Source of the DNA: Mucilaginibacter sp.
GTDB taxonomy: Bacteria; Bacteroidota; Bacteroidia; Sphingobacteriales; Sphingobacteriaceae
Direction of reading: 5' to 3'
DNA length: 64,000 bases
Assembly (NCBI GenBank): GCA_031292485.1
Contig: JARLHA010000042.1
Span: forward strand, 95,831 to 159,830
Part shown: positions 26,226 through 34,581 of the stretch, one piece after another
Numbering within the stretch: position 1 is the stretch's first letter
Layout: each line of letters starts with the position of its first letter
Notes under the pieces: model-generated
Databases searched by the model: none
What the model was told of the DNA's origin: nothing
Seen by the model: the letters and a program-made list of their open reading frames with translations, nothing else
Position numbers and translations under genes: made by a program

Positions 26226-26561
26226 GTAAATAGTTCAAATCGATAGGATTGATTTAGTAAAAGTTTTTCTATGCTAAATATAATATAATTCTTTTGATAA
26301 ATTTTAGCGGTCAAATATATTAATTATTAGTACAATTTATAAATTATAAATAAATTAGTAAATTAAAAAATGTGATCCATATTGTAGGTCATAAATCTTC
26401 GGTTAATGAAATTGCTTTTTATTAATATCCTCATGCTTTTCTGCGCTTGTTAGTCTTTTTGTTTTATTTAAACTTATGTTGTAATGTGGCGTTGGCACTG
26501 CCCGAAAGGGCATTTTTAATATAGGGGAGTTATTAAAGACTGAAAGTAAAAAAAACGGCTA
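26226..26561. other. AT-rich intergenic region with an orphan terminator
   Basis: No open frame with support. The stretch is very AT-rich up to about 26480 and then contains a plus-strand intrinsic terminator (26499-26517). Both neighbouring genes are on the minus strand, so that terminator has no obvious gene. A small RNA on the plus strand is possible. Confidence 0.55.
26499..26517 (+). terminator. Orphan intrinsic terminator
   Basis: TGCCC-GAAA-GGGCA is a perfect five-pair stem with a stable GNRA-type tetraloop, followed by five T. Only the plus strand has the T run. No plus-strand gene precedes it within ten kilobases except the distant reductase at 21445-22110. Confidence 0.6.
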
Positions 26562-27050
26562 TCAGCGGCAAAGGCGATCAATCATTAAGGAAAGATGCGG
26601 ATATAGTGTTGCGAGCTCCTGTTTTTTTGCCATTTCAAACCCGCTAAACTCAAACCCTGGCGCGACGGCGCAGCTTACAAGGGCAAATCCTGTTTTGGAC
26701 GGTATTTCGGAAGCAAACCATAAGCCTGCTTTAATGGCGACAGACAAGCTGCCGGATGCTGTATCTGATAATTCAAATGTGGTATAATTACCGGTCGGAT
26801 CGATTGCGTGGATAAGCAGAGGTGCACCTTTATGAAAATACCACAATTCGTCGGATGTGATGCGGTGGAATCCTGAAAAGTCTGCTTCTTCGAGCAGGTA
26901 ATATATTGAGGTAAGAGCCCGCTTTTTTTCAGAGGATGAAAGCCTCGTAACTTGCATGTCAGACCGGAAAACCTCTTTGTAAAAGCCTCCTTCAGGGTGT
27001 GCCTGAAGATTTAAATGTTTGATCCAGTACGCAGCGTTTTTGTGTTCCAT
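26562..27050 (-). CDS. Cupin, DUF985 family
   Basis: This 162-residue single-domain cupin of the DUF985 family is recognised by YWIKHLNLQAHPEGGFYKEV at the N-terminus, SIYYLLE, the DELWYFHKG metal/sugar-binding segment, and ALVSCAVAPGFEFSGFEMA near the C-terminus. Function is not established; the fold resembles sugar-binding cupins. The ATG at 27050 is used; the track-like extension by one codon would need TTG. It follows an alpha/beta hydrolase gene by 14 bases and is probably co-transcribed. Confidence 0.85.
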   Translation of the reverse strand: MEHKNAAYWIKHLNLQAHPEGGFYKEVFRSDMQVTRLSSSEKKRALTSIYYLLEEADFSGFHRITSDELWYFHKGAPLLIHAIDPTGNYTTFELSDTASGSLSVAIKAGLWFASEIPSKTGFALVSCAVAPGFEFSGFEMAKKQELATLYPHLSLMIDRLCR

Positions 27051-27064
27051 CAAAGGGGATCTAT

Positions 27065-27865
27065 CTAATTAACGCTTGCTAAAAAATCGAGCACTACTTC
27101 GTTAAAATCCTCCGCGTGTTCCAGGTTTGGCATATGGCCGGCATCTTCAATAACTGCCATTTTGCAGTTTTTAAGATTTTGCAGCATTGTTTCGGCCATG
27201 GCAACAGGAGTAAATTCATCCTGGCGACCCACAATGACTAAAGTTGGGATATTGATATCAGGAAATACATCCGATAAGTAGTCAATCCTTTCTGCACGTG
27301 CCCTTAAGGCTGTAGCCGCGCCAATAGGCGAAGCGGCCTTCATCATTTTGACGACGAATTCCGCATCTTCGGGCATTGATTTTACGTGTTCGGGTTTCAT
27401 CATTTTATAGATAACTTCTTCTGCATAGGCATCCATGCCTTCGCGTTCCAGCCGATCGGCTGTATCATATCGCCCTTGTTTAACTTCAGGGGTATCCAGG
27501 CTGGCAAAGGTATCGGCAAAAATCAGCGACCTGATCCTGGCCGGTTCCTGTCGGAACATTTCCATAATGATTTGCCCGCCCATGGAGAGACCGGCTAAAT
27601 GAAATTGCCCTACCTTCAGGTAATCCAGCAGACGGAGCATATCGGTAGCATAATCTTCAAAGGCGGTTTTTCCGGATGAGGGGAGGGTGCTTTCACCATA
27701 ACCCCGCAGGTCGGGGGTAATCACCTTGTAGATGTCGGATAAAGCTACTGCCTGTGGGTACCACATGGTATGGTCGAACGGGTGACCGTGGATCAAAACC
27801 ACCGGCTCTCCTTTGCCTGTTACTTTGTAATTAATGGTTATTCCGTTTAATATTACAGTCGCCAT
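27065..27865 (-). CDS. Alpha/beta hydrolase
   Basis: This 266-residue cytoplasmic alpha/beta hydrolase has the oxyanion segment LIHGHPFDHTMW near residue 24, the nucleophile elbow GLSMGG near residue 93, the Asp in GRQDEFTP near residue 215 and the catalytic His in DAGHMPNLEH near residue 243. It resembles 3-oxoadipate enol-lactonases and carboxylesterases, but no beta-ketoadipate genes are nearby, so the substrate is unknown. It pairs with the DUF985 gene. Confidence 0.88.
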   Translation of the reverse strand: MATVILNGITINYKVTGKGEPVVLIHGHPFDHTMWYPQAVALSDIYKVITPDLRGYGESTLPSSGKTAFEDYATDMLRLLDYLKVGQFHLAGLSMGGQIIMEMFRQEPARIRSLIFADTFASLDTPEVKQGRYDTADRLEREGMDAYAEEVIYKMMKPEHVKSMPEDAEFVVKMMKAASPIGAATALRARAERIDYLSDVFPDINIPTLVIVGRQDEFTPVAMAETMLQNLKNCKMAVIEDAGHMPNLEHAEDFNEVVLDFLASVN

Positions 27866-27867
27866 AG

Positions 27868-27913
27868 GATCACAGATTTTTACTGATTTTTTTGATTACA
27901 CTGATCTTGATTG
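27868..27913. repeat. GATCACAGATTTTT intergenic repeat, copy 1
   Basis: The segment begins GATCACAGATTTTTACTGAT and continues with degenerate TGATTnCACTGATnTTGATT units. The same opening occurs at 38321 beside another gene end. It lies just upstream of the hydrolase start. Confidence 0.6.
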
Positions 27914-27954
27914 GCAGATTTATGAAGTTTGAGGAACTTCGTAAGTCTTTTCAA

Positions 27955-28179
27955 TTAAACTTTTTTCGGAGGCAGGTCAAAAGCAATGGCTTCATGCTCA
28001 AAATGACCTTTGTGTGAGCCGTCACAAAAAGGCTTGTTAGCTGACATCCCGCAACGGCAAAGTGAAATAATAGTCCTGCCCTGCAGGCCGTATTCATTTC
28101 CTTGCATGTCAACTATCTCGAAATCGCCGTCTATTTTAACCGAACCGTTATTGTTTATTGTAATTTTTGTTTTGGACAT
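27955..28179 (-). CDS. CDGSH iron-sulfur domain protein
   Basis: This small [2Fe-2S] protein (74 residues from the ATG at 28179; an ATG ten codons upstream gives 84) contains the CDGSH signature CRCGMSANKPFCDGSHK, which has the three Cys and one His that ligate the cluster. It is preceded by a beta-rich segment (KITINNNGSVKIDGDFEI). Bacterial CDGSH proteins are thought to act in electron transfer or iron handling. No partner gene is evident. Confidence 0.92.
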   Translation of the reverse strand: MSKTKITINNNGSVKIDGDFEIVDMQGNEYGLQGRTIISLCRCGMSANKPFCDGSHKGHFEHEAIAFDLPPKKV

Positions 28180-28263
28180 TTTGCTCTTTTTTTTTGCGAA
28201 GATAGTCATCCCCGCGTAAGAACCGGAAAGAATTGGTAAATTTTAGTAGTTAAATACTGCAAC

Positions 28264-29046
28264 TTAATTTTTACTCAGCAATACACCATGCAACACCTCC
28301 CAAACATTACCGCCGACTATTTTGGCGCCTTCGGCAGTAGGGTGGATGCCGTCTTTTTGATTTAATTTGGGGTTACCCGCTACATCCTTAAGGAGAAATG
28401 GCATTAATATCATTTTGTTTTTCGCGGCAAGCTCCGGGAAGATAGCCTTGAAACTATAGGCATAAATGTTACCCATATTTGGCGGCACCTGCATGCCCAT
28501 CATTACTAATCTGGCCTTGGGGTATTTTGTTTTTACCGCATCAATTATAGCCTGCAGGTTTGCCGTAGTTTCACTTACCGGTATGCCGCGAAGGCCATCA
28601 TTGGCCCCCAACTCCAATACAAAAACATCCACTCTTTGCTTTAAGATCCAGTTGATGCGGCCACGGCCGCCGGCGGAAGTTTCGCCGCTTACTCCGGCGT
28701 TAACCACGTGATAAGGGAGTTTTACGCTGTCAATTTTACTTTGAACGACGGCCGGAAATGCCTGTGACTGGTCATCCAGCCCATACCCCGCAGTGAGGCT
28801 ATCACCAAAAAACAAAACCGTTTTGGCTGATGAAGTGCTGTCGGGTTTGGTGGAAGTGGCTACGTTATCAGTTGTAGATGATTGTTTGCTTCCGCAGGCG
28901 GATAATAGAAGTATGGAAATTATGAAGACACTGTTTCGACGAGGGGAGAAAAGAGATCTTATAAATCCTGTCAGGTGGACCGCGTATGACGTATAAGATT
29001 TCTCACTATCGTTCGAAATGACAAAGGGGTTTATTTGGAGATTCAT
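28264..29046 (-). CDS. GDSL esterase/lysophospholipase lipoprotein, TesA-like
   Basis: This SGNH hydrolase has block I VLFFGDSLTAGYGL (catalytic Ser), the glycine block GETSAGGRGR, GANDGLRG and block V KDGIHPTAEG (Asp and His). The lipobox is LLLSAC with Cys51, so the export signal is unusually long. Residues 8-38 are encoded by a dispersed palindromic repeat (28934-29025) that contributes the Arg-Arg just before the hydrophobic core. No in-frame ATG, GTG or TTG occurs after the repeat, so the start at 29046 is needed. The gene follows the ybbP/ybbA-like ABC genes, as tesA does in proteobacteria. Confidence 0.88.
   Translation of the reverse strand: MNLQINPFVISNDSEKSYTSYAVHLTGFIRSLFSPRRNSVFIISILLLSACGSKQSSTTDNVATSTKPDSTSSAKTVLFFGDSLTAGYGLDDQSQAFPAVVQSKIDSVKLPYHVVNAGVSGETSAGGRGRINWILKQRVDVFVLELGANDGLRGIPVSETTANLQAIIDAVKTKYPKARLVMMGMQVPPNMGNIYAYSFKAIFPELAAKNKMILMPFLLKDVAGNPKLNQKDGIHPTAEGAKIVGGNVWEVLHGVLLSKN
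28934..29025. repeat. Palindromic dispersed repeat within the 5' end of the esterase gene
   Basis: The arms TTTCGACGAGGGGAGAAAAG (from 28934) and its imperfect complement ending CGTTCGAAA (to 29018) flank a short centre. Reading into the gene it begins GTCATTTCGAACGATAGTGA, like the intergenic GTCATTTCGA family I recall from this phylum. It has no stop codon in the gene frame. Confidence 0.7.
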
Positions 29047-29087
29047 TTGTTTTATTTTTTTACGTTAAAAGCCTTTCGCCTTTTACC

Positions 29088-29107
29088 CCTGCCTGCCGGC
29101 AGGCAGG
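29088..29107. repeat. 20-base GC-rich perfect palindrome, copy 1
   Basis: CCTGCCTGCCGGCAGGCAGG is its own reverse complement. The identical 20 bases recur at 36182-36201. Here it lies between the ABC permease end and the esterase start. Confidence 0.9.
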
Positions 29108-29124
29108 TTTCAGCTTACACCTTT

Positions 29125-31662
29125 CTATGTCGTTCTCAGTATTTCCAGCGGTGGTTTATTTAACACACCGCGGCTGTTTAATAATCCTATTACAAGTGTT
29201 AACAGCGCTATAATAAAAAACAGCGCCAATACCGGCCACAGGTTAATAGCAAAAGGTATTTCAAAACTATATTTTGCCAGCAGCCAGCTACCTGATAACG
29301 CGATCAGGATGCCTGTTAGTGCTGATAATGCCCCTAAAAATAAATATTCCAGCGCGGTTATGGCGAATATTTGTTTGCGGCTTGCGCCGAGGGTACGCAG
29401 CAAAACGCTCTCCTGGATGCGCTGGTATTTGCTGATGCGGACAGATGCAATCAACACCACCACGCCGGTAATGATACTGAAAGCGCTCATAAAGCGGATA
29501 ATATAGCCGATTTTATTTAAAAGATCGTCAATGATAGAAATTACCTGCCCTATATCGATAACCGATACATTGGGATAAGCCCGCACAACAGCCTGCTGAA
29601 ATTTGGCCGATGCTTTTACAGAAGGTACATGAGTAAGTTCCACAGCAAATTGCGGTGCGTCTTCCAGAACACCGGTGGGGAAAACGATCTGGAAATTGGT
29701 TTGGATCTTATTCCAGTTTACCTGCCTTACACTGGCTACAACCGCAGGCATGCTCAAGCCCTGTACATTAAAAACCAGATGATCGCCAACGTTTACGTGA
29801 TTCCGTTTTGAAAAAAACTGTTCGATAGATACAGGTATTTCTTTTCCGACGCCGGCTTTTCCAATCCATTCTCCTTTTACTATTTTTTCAGAAGGAGTAA
29901 GCGTATCGCGGTAAGTAACGCGGTATTCATAGGAAAATGCATGTTTGGAGATCTGAGATTTGGGGTCCTTTTTTACATCGGCAGCAGTTTTTCCGTTGAT
30001 CTTATCCAGCCTTATGGTAACGATGGGTACCTGTTGGATCACCGGGAGTTTTTGCTGACGGGTGAGATCTGCAACCGCTTTTTTTTGGCTGTTTTGAATG
30101 TCGAACAGGATCATATTGGCCTGGTTGGCGCCGGACGAAAGGCTGACCTGTTTCATCAGCATCGCCTGGATAAAAAACAGCGTGCAGATAAACGCGGTGC
30201 TGAGCCCAATGGACACGATCAGGATGATGGTTTGATTATTTGGCCGGTAGAGGTTGGCAAAGCCCTGCCGGAGCAGATAACTCCAGCTGTTTTGAATCAC
30301 CAGGCGCATCACTTTCATTAACAGCCAGGCCACAAATGCCAGTATAAGGAAGGCAATGCCGATCCCGATGGTGAAAATGATACTCGCCACCCAACTATCC
30401 AACTGGAAATAAGTGAACGTGGTCACAAAAAGTAAGATCAACCCATAAACCAGCCAGCGCAGCGGATCGCGGACCAGGTTAACCTCTTCGTACGAGATGC
30501 GCAGCGTATTTAAAGGGGAAATATTTCGGATAGAGATCAGCGGTAATAGCGCGAAAAGGATAGAAATGATCACCCCAAGCAAGATCCCCTGGCCAATTGC
30601 CAGCCACGAAATGGTGGTAGTGATATCAAAAGGCAGAAAATCTTTCATGATCACCGGCAAAATATGCTGCACAAAGGTGCCTGCAAATGCGCCGATAACC
30701 GAGCCAATGATGCCGATGCCAACAATCTGGATCAGGTAGATCAAAAATGCTTCGAAGCCCTTTACCCCAAGGCAGCGCATGATGGCGATTGAGGCGATCT
30801 TTTCACGGATATAGATATGAATGGCACTGGCGACTCCCACACAACCCAGCAATAAAGCAATAAACCCAACGAGCGATAGAAAATGTGTCAAATCGCCGAA
30901 GGAGCGGCCGGTGTTTTCTTTGCGCATTTCAATGGTCTCGTAATTCATATCGGCCTTATCCAAACGTGGATCGATATTTTTGACCAGCTTTTTCATATCG
31001 ACGGGATGGTCGTACTTATAATAATAGCTGTAAGTAATCCGGCTGCCTTTTTTTAAGAGCCCGGTTTGCCCGAGGTACTGCATCGGGATATAAACGGTAG
31101 GGGCAATGTTGGATGAAATGCCCGTCTGTCCGGGTGCTTTGTTTAAAGTACCTGCAATTAAAAAAGTTACCTCGCCTACTTTTATTGAGTCGCCCACATT
31201 AACGTTGTATTGCAGCATCAGCACCTTATCCACCAGTGCCTCTTTACCAGTTTTAAAGGCTGTTCCTGCTGCTTCGGGTATCGTCTCAAAACTTCCGTAA
31301 TAAGGGAAGCCGCCCTGCAACGCATGTACCTGTACCAGCCTGGTGCCTTTTGATTTTGGGAAATAAATCATCGACACAAATGTTCGTTCTACTGACCTTT
31401 TGTCTCCTAAGGAATCCAATAAGGGTTTTATGGAAGCATCAGCAGGTTTGGCTGATGATATTGAGAGATCGGCCCCTATAAGGCTTGCTGCCTGGGAGTT
31501 GATGTCGTTCTCAAGGTTATACCGGAACGAATAAATAGCTACCAGGGCTGCGATGCCAAATATAATTGCCGAAATAAAAAGCATTAATCGCGAACGGTTG
31601 CGGCGGCTATCCCGCCAGGCCATTTCAAAAAGCCAGGGGACATTGATCTTTCTTTTATCCAT
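29125..31662 (-). CDS. ABC transporter permease with two FtsX domains, YbbP-like
   Basis: This 845-residue inner membrane permease has an N-terminal helix (LMLFISAIIFGIAALVAIYS) and a MacB-type periplasmic domain. A first FtsX block follows, with helices near residues 260-375. A central pair of helices covers about 395-455, then a second periplasmic part and a last FtsX block (TGVVVLIASVRISKYQRIQE with LLRTLGASRKQI, near residues 720-830). Duplicated FtsX architecture is typical of YbbP/LolCE-like permeases. It works with the ATPase 5 bases upstream. Proposed cargo in relatives is lipid or lipoprotein; not shown. Confidence 0.9.
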   Translation of the reverse strand: MDKRKINVPWLFEMAWRDSRRNRSRLMLFISAIIFGIAALVAIYSFRYNLENDINSQAASLIGADLSISSAKPADASIKPLLDSLGDKRSVERTFVSMIYFPKSKGTRLVQVHALQGGFPYYGSFETIPEAAGTAFKTGKEALVDKVLMLQYNVNVGDSIKVGEVTFLIAGTLNKAPGQTGISSNIAPTVYIPMQYLGQTGLLKKGSRITYSYYYKYDHPVDMKKLVKNIDPRLDKADMNYETIEMRKENTGRSFGDLTHFLSLVGFIALLLGCVGVASAIHIYIREKIASIAIMRCLGVKGFEAFLIYLIQIVGIGIIGSVIGAFAGTFVQHILPVIMKDFLPFDITTTISWLAIGQGILLGVIISILFALLPLISIRNISPLNTLRISYEEVNLVRDPLRWLVYGLILLFVTTFTYFQLDSWVASIIFTIGIGIAFLILAFVAWLLMKVMRLVIQNSWSYLLRQGFANLYRPNNQTIILIVSIGLSTAFICTLFFIQAMLMKQVSLSSGANQANMILFDIQNSQKKAVADLTRQQKLPVIQQVPIVTIRLDKINGKTAADVKKDPKSQISKHAFSYEYRVTYRDTLTPSEKIVKGEWIGKAGVGKEIPVSIEQFFSKRNHVNVGDHLVFNVQGLSMPAVVASVRQVNWNKIQTNFQIVFPTGVLEDAPQFAVELTHVPSVKASAKFQQAVVRAYPNVSVIDIGQVISIIDDLLNKIGYIIRFMSAFSIITGVVVLIASVRISKYQRIQESVLLRTLGASRKQIFAITALEYLFLGALSALTGILIALSGSWLLAKYSFEIPFAINLWPVLALFFIIALLTLVIGLLNSRGVLNKPPLEILRTT

Positions 31663-31667
31663 GGCTA

Positions 31668-32357
31668 TTATTTGTTTTCGGTTTTGTCGTCAGCAATCAA
31701 TTTGCCGCCTTTGATGCGAATGATGCGCTGAGTTTTAGCGGCCAGCTCAAGGTCGTGTGTAACCAGGATAAGGGTAGTGCCAGCTTCTTTGTTTAAATCG
31801 AAGATCAGCTTTACAACTTTTTCGGCGGTTTCAGTATCCAGGTTGCCGGTTGGTTCGTCAGCGAATAAAATAGCCGGAGAATTGGAAAAAGCCCTTGCGA
31901 GAGAAACGCGTTGCTGTTCGCCGCCTGATAGCTGTGCCGGGTAGTGGTGCCAGCGGTCGGCCAGGCCAACTTTATCAAGCAGGTCCATTGATCTTGCCTT
32001 TATATTTTTTTCACCGCGTAATTCTAAAGGCACCATAACATTTTCCAATGCGGTTAGCGTAGGAAGGAGCTGGAAATTTTGAAAAATAAAACCGACATAC
32101 TGGTTACGTACCTGTGCGCGCTGGTCTTCTGAAAGATTACCCAGGTTGATGTTAGCCAGTTCAACCTTGCCTGATCCTGGTTTATCCAGCCCGGCGCATA
32201 AACCCAAGAGGGTTGTTTTTCCGCTCCCGGAAGGTCCAACGATAGCATTGGTTGAGCCTTCGGCGATGGAAAAGTTGATGTGATCAAGTACCGTTAGCGT
32301 GCGACCGGCACTTTGATAAGTTTTGCCGAGGTTTTCGATATTAAGGATGTTTTCCAC
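31668..32357 (-). CDS. ABC transporter ATP-binding protein, YbbA/LolD-like
   Basis: This 229-residue ATPase has Walker A IVGPSGSGKTTLLG, Q-loop FIFQNFQLLPTLTALENV, signature QLSGGEQQRVSLARAF, Walker B ILFADEPTGNLD and the switch His in LVTHDLELA. These are typical of the MacB/LolD group. The start is GTG at 32357, where the protein already has the normal family N-terminus (ENILNIENLGKTYQ). It pairs with the FtsX permease. Confidence 0.93.
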   Translation of the reverse strand: MENILNIENLGKTYQSAGRTLTVLDHINFSIAEGSTNAIVGPSGSGKTTLLGLCAGLDKPGSGKVELANINLGNLSEDQRAQVRNQYVGFIFQNFQLLPTLTALENVMVPLELRGEKNIKARSMDLLDKVGLADRWHHYPAQLSGGEQQRVSLARAFSNSPAILFADEPTGNLDTETAEKVVKLIFDLNKEAGTTLILVTHDLELAAKTQRIIRIKGGKLIADDKTENK

Positions 32358-32541
32358 TTATGCTTTTTATTGATTTGGATATACAATGTCTGTTTTTGTT
32401 ACGCAAACAGGTTTCGTAAATATCCGTTTATCGGGGCATAAGTTTAGGGGATATTTGCAATGTTGAAATTATGACATTTGTATGGTTGAACGGGGGCTTA
32501 GGCATAGATAAATCCGGTGCGCTTAATGTAAGCGTGTATCA

Positions 32542-32745
32542 TTACAGTTTTTCTATTTCCTCAATTGAAAGTTTGGTTGTTTTAGCAATAAATTCAACAG
32601 TAAGACCTTCTTTTTTGAGTTCGCGGGCTATTTCCCTTGCTTCTTCAAGTTTACCTTCAAGTTTTCCTTCCTTTTTCGCTTCTTCAACTGCATAATCGAG
32701 TACGTTCTTATTGTCCCATTTGTATTTCATGCTGCTATCGTACAT
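32542..32745 (-). CDS. Probable internal small protein from the Rpn gene (RpnS-like)
   Basis: In the same frame as the Rpn nuclease, ATG at 32745 is preceded by AAGGAGG with an ideal eight-base spacing. It would give 67 residues, from MYDSSMKYKW to IEEIEKL, equal to the separate C-terminal domain. In Escherichia coli, Rpn genes are known to make such C-terminal proteins (RpnS), which block the toxic full-length nuclease. A perfect Shine-Dalgarno is rare in this phylum. That this product is made here is inferred. Confidence 0.55.
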   Translation of the reverse strand: MYDSSMKYKWDNKNVLDYAVEEAKKEGKLEGKLEEAREIARELKKEGLTVEFIAKTTKLSIEEIEKL

Positions 32746-33426
32746 GTTTTTTTCCTCCTTCGTCAGATTGGTGTATTCTGCAATGCTAAATAGTTTTTCA
32801 AATATTGGCTTCCGCAAGTAAGCCGGAATTTTATCCATACTGCTCATGTTTTTTAACACATAAAGCCATTTGTCGAGTTCTGAATCAAGTTCTTCCTCTG
32901 TTTTAACAAAATTAAGCAATTCGATATAAGTATATCCCAATTTATCGTAAAATATTTTACCTGTGTCCCTGTCGCACAGGCAAATATCGTGCAGGTATTT
33001 ATCGGCGGGATTGCCTTCAAGCGTAAAATTTTCAAGGAGCGCTACCAAATAAACTTCGGTTATTTCATAACCCCATTCCGCCCGTTTACCCCTTGGCGCC
33101 TGGTCGCTTATGAGCCGGGAGGTGTAAAATAATGCCCTTTCCTTAAAGCGTCCCTGTCGGCCACGCTGCACTTCAATTAAAAATTGCTCGCCTTTATCTC
33201 CTGTGCATAACAAATCGAATACTGCGGCCCCTTCATCCATTAAATCTCCGGGGTGTTCGTTTTTGTTATAAACCAAATCAACAATATGTTTTGTACCTCT
33301 GAATACCTCGTTCAAAAAGGCAATCAGTAAATCTTTATTTGGCTCGCTGCCAAATATTTTCTTAAAAGCAAAATCAACTAACGGGTCAATATATTTTCCA
33401 GTTACCGGTTGTTTGTTTCCGACCAT
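32542..33426 (-). CDS. Rpn/PDDEXK-family nuclease (transposase-like)
   Basis: This 294-residue protein of the Rpn (recombination-promoting nuclease) or PD-(D/E)XK transposase family opens with the family start YIDPLVDFAFKKIFGSEPNK. The nuclease core is seen as VFDLLCTGDKGEQFLIEVQ (Asp and Glu-x-Gln of the PD-D/ExK site), then RALFYTSRLISDQ. The C-terminal part (about residues 228-294) holds a KEGKLEGKLEEA duplication and a helix-turn-helix-like end (GLTVEFIAKTTKLSIEEIEKL). I use the ATG at 33426; a TTG two codons upstream is open. An internal start with a perfect Shine-Dalgarno lies at 32745. The gene stands alone. Confidence 0.88.
   Translation of the reverse strand: MVGNKQPVTGKYIDPLVDFAFKKIFGSEPNKDLLIAFLNEVFRGTKHIVDLVYNKNEHPGDLMDEGAAVFDLLCTGDKGEQFLIEVQRGRQGRFKERALFYTSRLISDQAPRGKRAEWGYEITEVYLVALLENFTLEGNPADKYLHDICLCDRDTGKIFYDKLGYTYIELLNFVKTEEELDSELDKWLYVLKNMSSMDKIPAYLRKPIFEKLFSIAEYTNLTKEEKNMYDSSMKYKWDNKNVLDYAVEEAKKEGKLEGKLEEAREIARELKKEGLTVEFIAKTTKLSIEEIEKL
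32754..32760 (-). promoter_or_regulatory. Perfect Shine-Dalgarno inside the Rpn gene
   Basis: The minus strand reads AAGGAGG within the Lys-Glu-Glu codons of the nuclease, eight bases before the in-frame ATG at 32745. Confidence 0.65.
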
Positions 33427-33462
33427 GCACAAATATAAAAGATTTGCAGGTTCGCCACCAAT

Positions 33463-34068
33463 TTACCCAACCAACTTTGCTCTAAGTTTTTCTTTCGCCC
33501 CACCCAGCCACTCATTCTTCAAAATACTCAAAACGATAGAATCGCGGCGGCCGCCATCGGTTAAGGGCATATTGCTCCGTAGGATGCCTTCGGGTTTACA
33601 GCCAATGCTTTTCATGGCGGCAATGCTGCGCTCGTTACGGGCGTCGGCCCTGAATTCAACCCGTTCGGCATCCAGGGTTTCAAAGGCAAATTGCAGTAGC
33701 AGGAATTTGCAATGTTTATTAACACCAGATCCCCTGAATTTTTCGCCGTACCAGGTGTAACCCAATTGTACGGTTTGATAAACAGGCTGTATGTCGTAAA
33801 AACGGGTACTGCCGGCATATTCCCCGGTTTGTTTGTCAAATACGATAAAAGGGTATTCAACGCCTTTTGCTCTATTTTTTAGGGCATCGGCAATATAAGC
33901 GCGCATGCCGTCTTCCCCCCGGGCGCTCAGGTACGAGTATTTCCAGGTATCTGGTTCGTTGATGGCGAAGGGTAATAGAAACTCAAAATCGGTTTCTTTC
34001 AATGGCCTTAACAATACTCGGTCATTTTCAAGAATATATTCAGCTTGCGGGTTAAAATTCAGGGTCAT
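33463..34068 (-). CDS. GNAT N-acetyltransferase, RimJ/RimL-like
   Basis: This 201-residue acetyltransferase has the RimL-type N-terminus (LENDRVLLRPLKETDFEFLL). The acetyl-CoA region is divergent, with LGYTWYGEKFRGSGVNKHCK near residue 107 and ADARNERSIAAMKSIGCKPE near 145, both characteristic of RimJ/L relatives. The substrate is unknown. It is 37 bases downstream of the Rpn start on the same strand and 31 bases after another acetyltransferase gene. Confidence 0.88.
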   Translation of the reverse strand: MTLNFNPQAEYILENDRVLLRPLKETDFEFLLPFAINEPDTWKYSYLSARGEDGMRAYIADALKNRAKGVEYPFIVFDKQTGEYAGSTRFYDIQPVYQTVQLGYTWYGEKFRGSGVNKHCKFLLLQFAFETLDAERVEFRADARNERSIAAMKSIGCKPEGILRSNMPLTDGGRRDSIVLSILKNEWLGGAKEKLRAKLVG

Positions 34069-34098
34069 ATTAATATAAAATGTCGGTTGGTAAATAAA

Positions 34099-34560
34099 TC
34101 AGATCGGCATGCGGTAAACCAAAAAGCCGGATTTTTCGGCCACTTTATCATAAAGCCGCATTGCTGTTTGGTTGCTTTCGTGTGTTTGCCAGTAAACACG
34201 GAATGCACCAGCAAGTTTCGCCTGTGCATAAACCTCATTGATGAGGGCACGGGCAACGCCTTTTCCGCGTGCACTTTCAGTAGTAAACAAATCCTGCAAA
34301 TAGCAAATCGGCCCAATTGAAATAGTTGTCCGGTGATAAATATAATGGGTGACGCCAAGCAGTTGGCCATCGCTTTCGGCTACAAGGGCATGAACTGGTT
34401 CGTAAGCATCAAAAAACCGAGTCCATGTCATTTGCGTGATTTCTGGCGCGAGCGCCGTTGGGCCCGAACGCCCGTAAAAAGCATTGTATCCGTCCCAAAG
34501 GGGCAGCCATTGGTCGAAATCCCTTGGTTCAACGGGGCGGATGGTGAGATTGAGTGACAT
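34099..34560 (-). CDS. GNAT N-acetyltransferase
   Basis: A 153-residue GNAT protein with N-terminal TIRPVEPRDFDQWLPLWDGY, the acetyl-CoA binding segment QDLFTTESARGKGVARALIN near residue 90 and YWQTHESNQTAMRLYDKVAE near the C-terminus. The small size and these motifs match the diamine/aminoglycoside-like GNAT group. The substrate is not known. It lies between the decarboxylase and the RimL-like gene, same strand. Confidence 0.9.
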   Translation of the reverse strand: MSLNLTIRPVEPRDFDQWLPLWDGYNAFYGRSGPTALAPEITQMTWTRFFDAYEPVHALVAESDGQLLGVTHYIYHRTTISIGPICYLQDLFTTESARGKGVARALINEVYAQAKLAGAFRVYWQTHESNQTAMRLYDKVAEKSGFLVYRMPI

Positions 34561-34581
34561 CTATTCGATTAATTTTAAAGT

